From the NCBI GenBank assembly GCA_005502915.1, contig SCMT01000011.1, positions 1 through 64,000 on the forward strand: 64,000 bases of DNA, given 5' to 3'. Under the pieces are notes generated by a model that did no database searches, was not told where the DNA came from, and was given only the letters and a program-made list of their open reading frames with translations. The position numbers and the translations under genes are program-made. Shown here in pieces: positions 63,937 through 64,000 of the stretch (positions are counted from its first letter, which is position 1; each line of letters begins with the position of its first letter). Origin of the DNA: Lysobacteraceae bacterium 2PB. Its GTDB lineage: Bacteria; Pseudomonadota; Gammaproteobacteria; Xanthomonadales; Xanthomonadaceae.

Positions 63937-64000
63937 ATGCCTGCCATGACCCCCACCCCCGTCGATTCCACGCCGTCGCCATCGGCAGCCCGAACCCCCC
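63937..64000 (+). CDS. Start of a gene running off the window (product unknown)
   Basis: ATG at 63937 opens a frame that stays open to the window edge (21 codons). The visible part (MPAMTPTPVDSTPSPSAA) is Pro/Thr/Ser-rich and has no signal peptide. A second ATG lies three codons on. In many gammaproteobacteria the GTPase gene engB lies opposite cytochrome c4 genes, but these residues do not allow that call. Confidence 0.4.
   Translation, partial: MPAMTPTPVDSTPSPSAARTP

Overview
The window reads as chromosomal DNA of a GC-rich gammaproteobacterium of the Xanthomonadaceae (Lysobacter, Luteimonas or Xanthomonas type). The reasons are the very high GC content, xanthomonad-like gene groupings (panB/panC/pgi, mrp/dcd, rne opposite rluC), a large TonB-dependent receptor with TonB-like partners, many secreted proteases and lipoproteins, and terminators of a recurring xanthomonad-like type (a GGGCCGGC stem capped by 3 bases). 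This placement is inferred from protein resemblance and gene order only; there is no rRNA gene here. I see no insertion sequence, prophage, CRISPR array, toxin-antitoxin pair or restriction system. It is a dense core-genome segment, with most genes tightly packed and on both strands.

Layout. 1-10.4 kb: end of an anti-sigma-like gene, an M13 zinc metallopeptidase lipoprotein, a beta-CASP RNA nuclease, the DEAD-box helicase rhlE behind a long leader, a large lipoprotein with one haem-binding CxxCH, and a secreted beta-propeller protein. 10.4-17.1 kb: ferredoxin fdxA, tRNA-Glu(CTC) with a duplicated 3' end and terminator, pcnB-folK, panB with a small SH3 protein and panC, then pgi. 17.1-27.3 kb: a membrane protein and queG facing nnrD-tsaE-amiC-mutL and three envelope genes (DUF1684 lipoprotein, GumN/TraB protein, small membrane protein). 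27.3-36.2 kb: a membrane protein overlapping an orphan rnfB, a small lipoprotein, metG with a REP-type pair inside its reading frame, two DUF2147 genes, a TonB-dependent receptor, and mrp. 36.2-47 kb: subtilisin-like protease, dcd, a TPR-sulfotransferase, an amidohydrolase, a phytase/esterase-like protein, glutathione peroxidase, a SpoIIAA-like protein, a TonB-like protein and serS. 47-56.6 kb: LysR regulator, tRNA-Ser(TGA), chrA, an M28 peptidase, a GacA/UvrY-type response regulator, and rne and rluC divergent from a 635-base shared region. 56.6-64 kb: an unrecognised three-gene envelope cluster (two paralogous secreted proteins plus a lipoprotein), phhB, nfuA, a TonB-like repetitive membrane protein, two monohaem cytochromes c, and the start of a further gene.

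Shared themes are RNA metabolism (rne, rhlE, pcnB, rluC, queG, beta-CASP nuclease, two tRNA synthetases), vitamin and cofactor supply (panB, panC, folK, phhB, nnrD, nfuA), and an outer-membrane and periplasmic programme of receptors, TonB-like transducers, peptidases and lipoproteins. The best candidates for something undescribed are the paralogue pair plus lipoprotein at 56.7-59.6 kb, the REP pair translated inside metG, and the duplicated tRNA-Glu 3' end.
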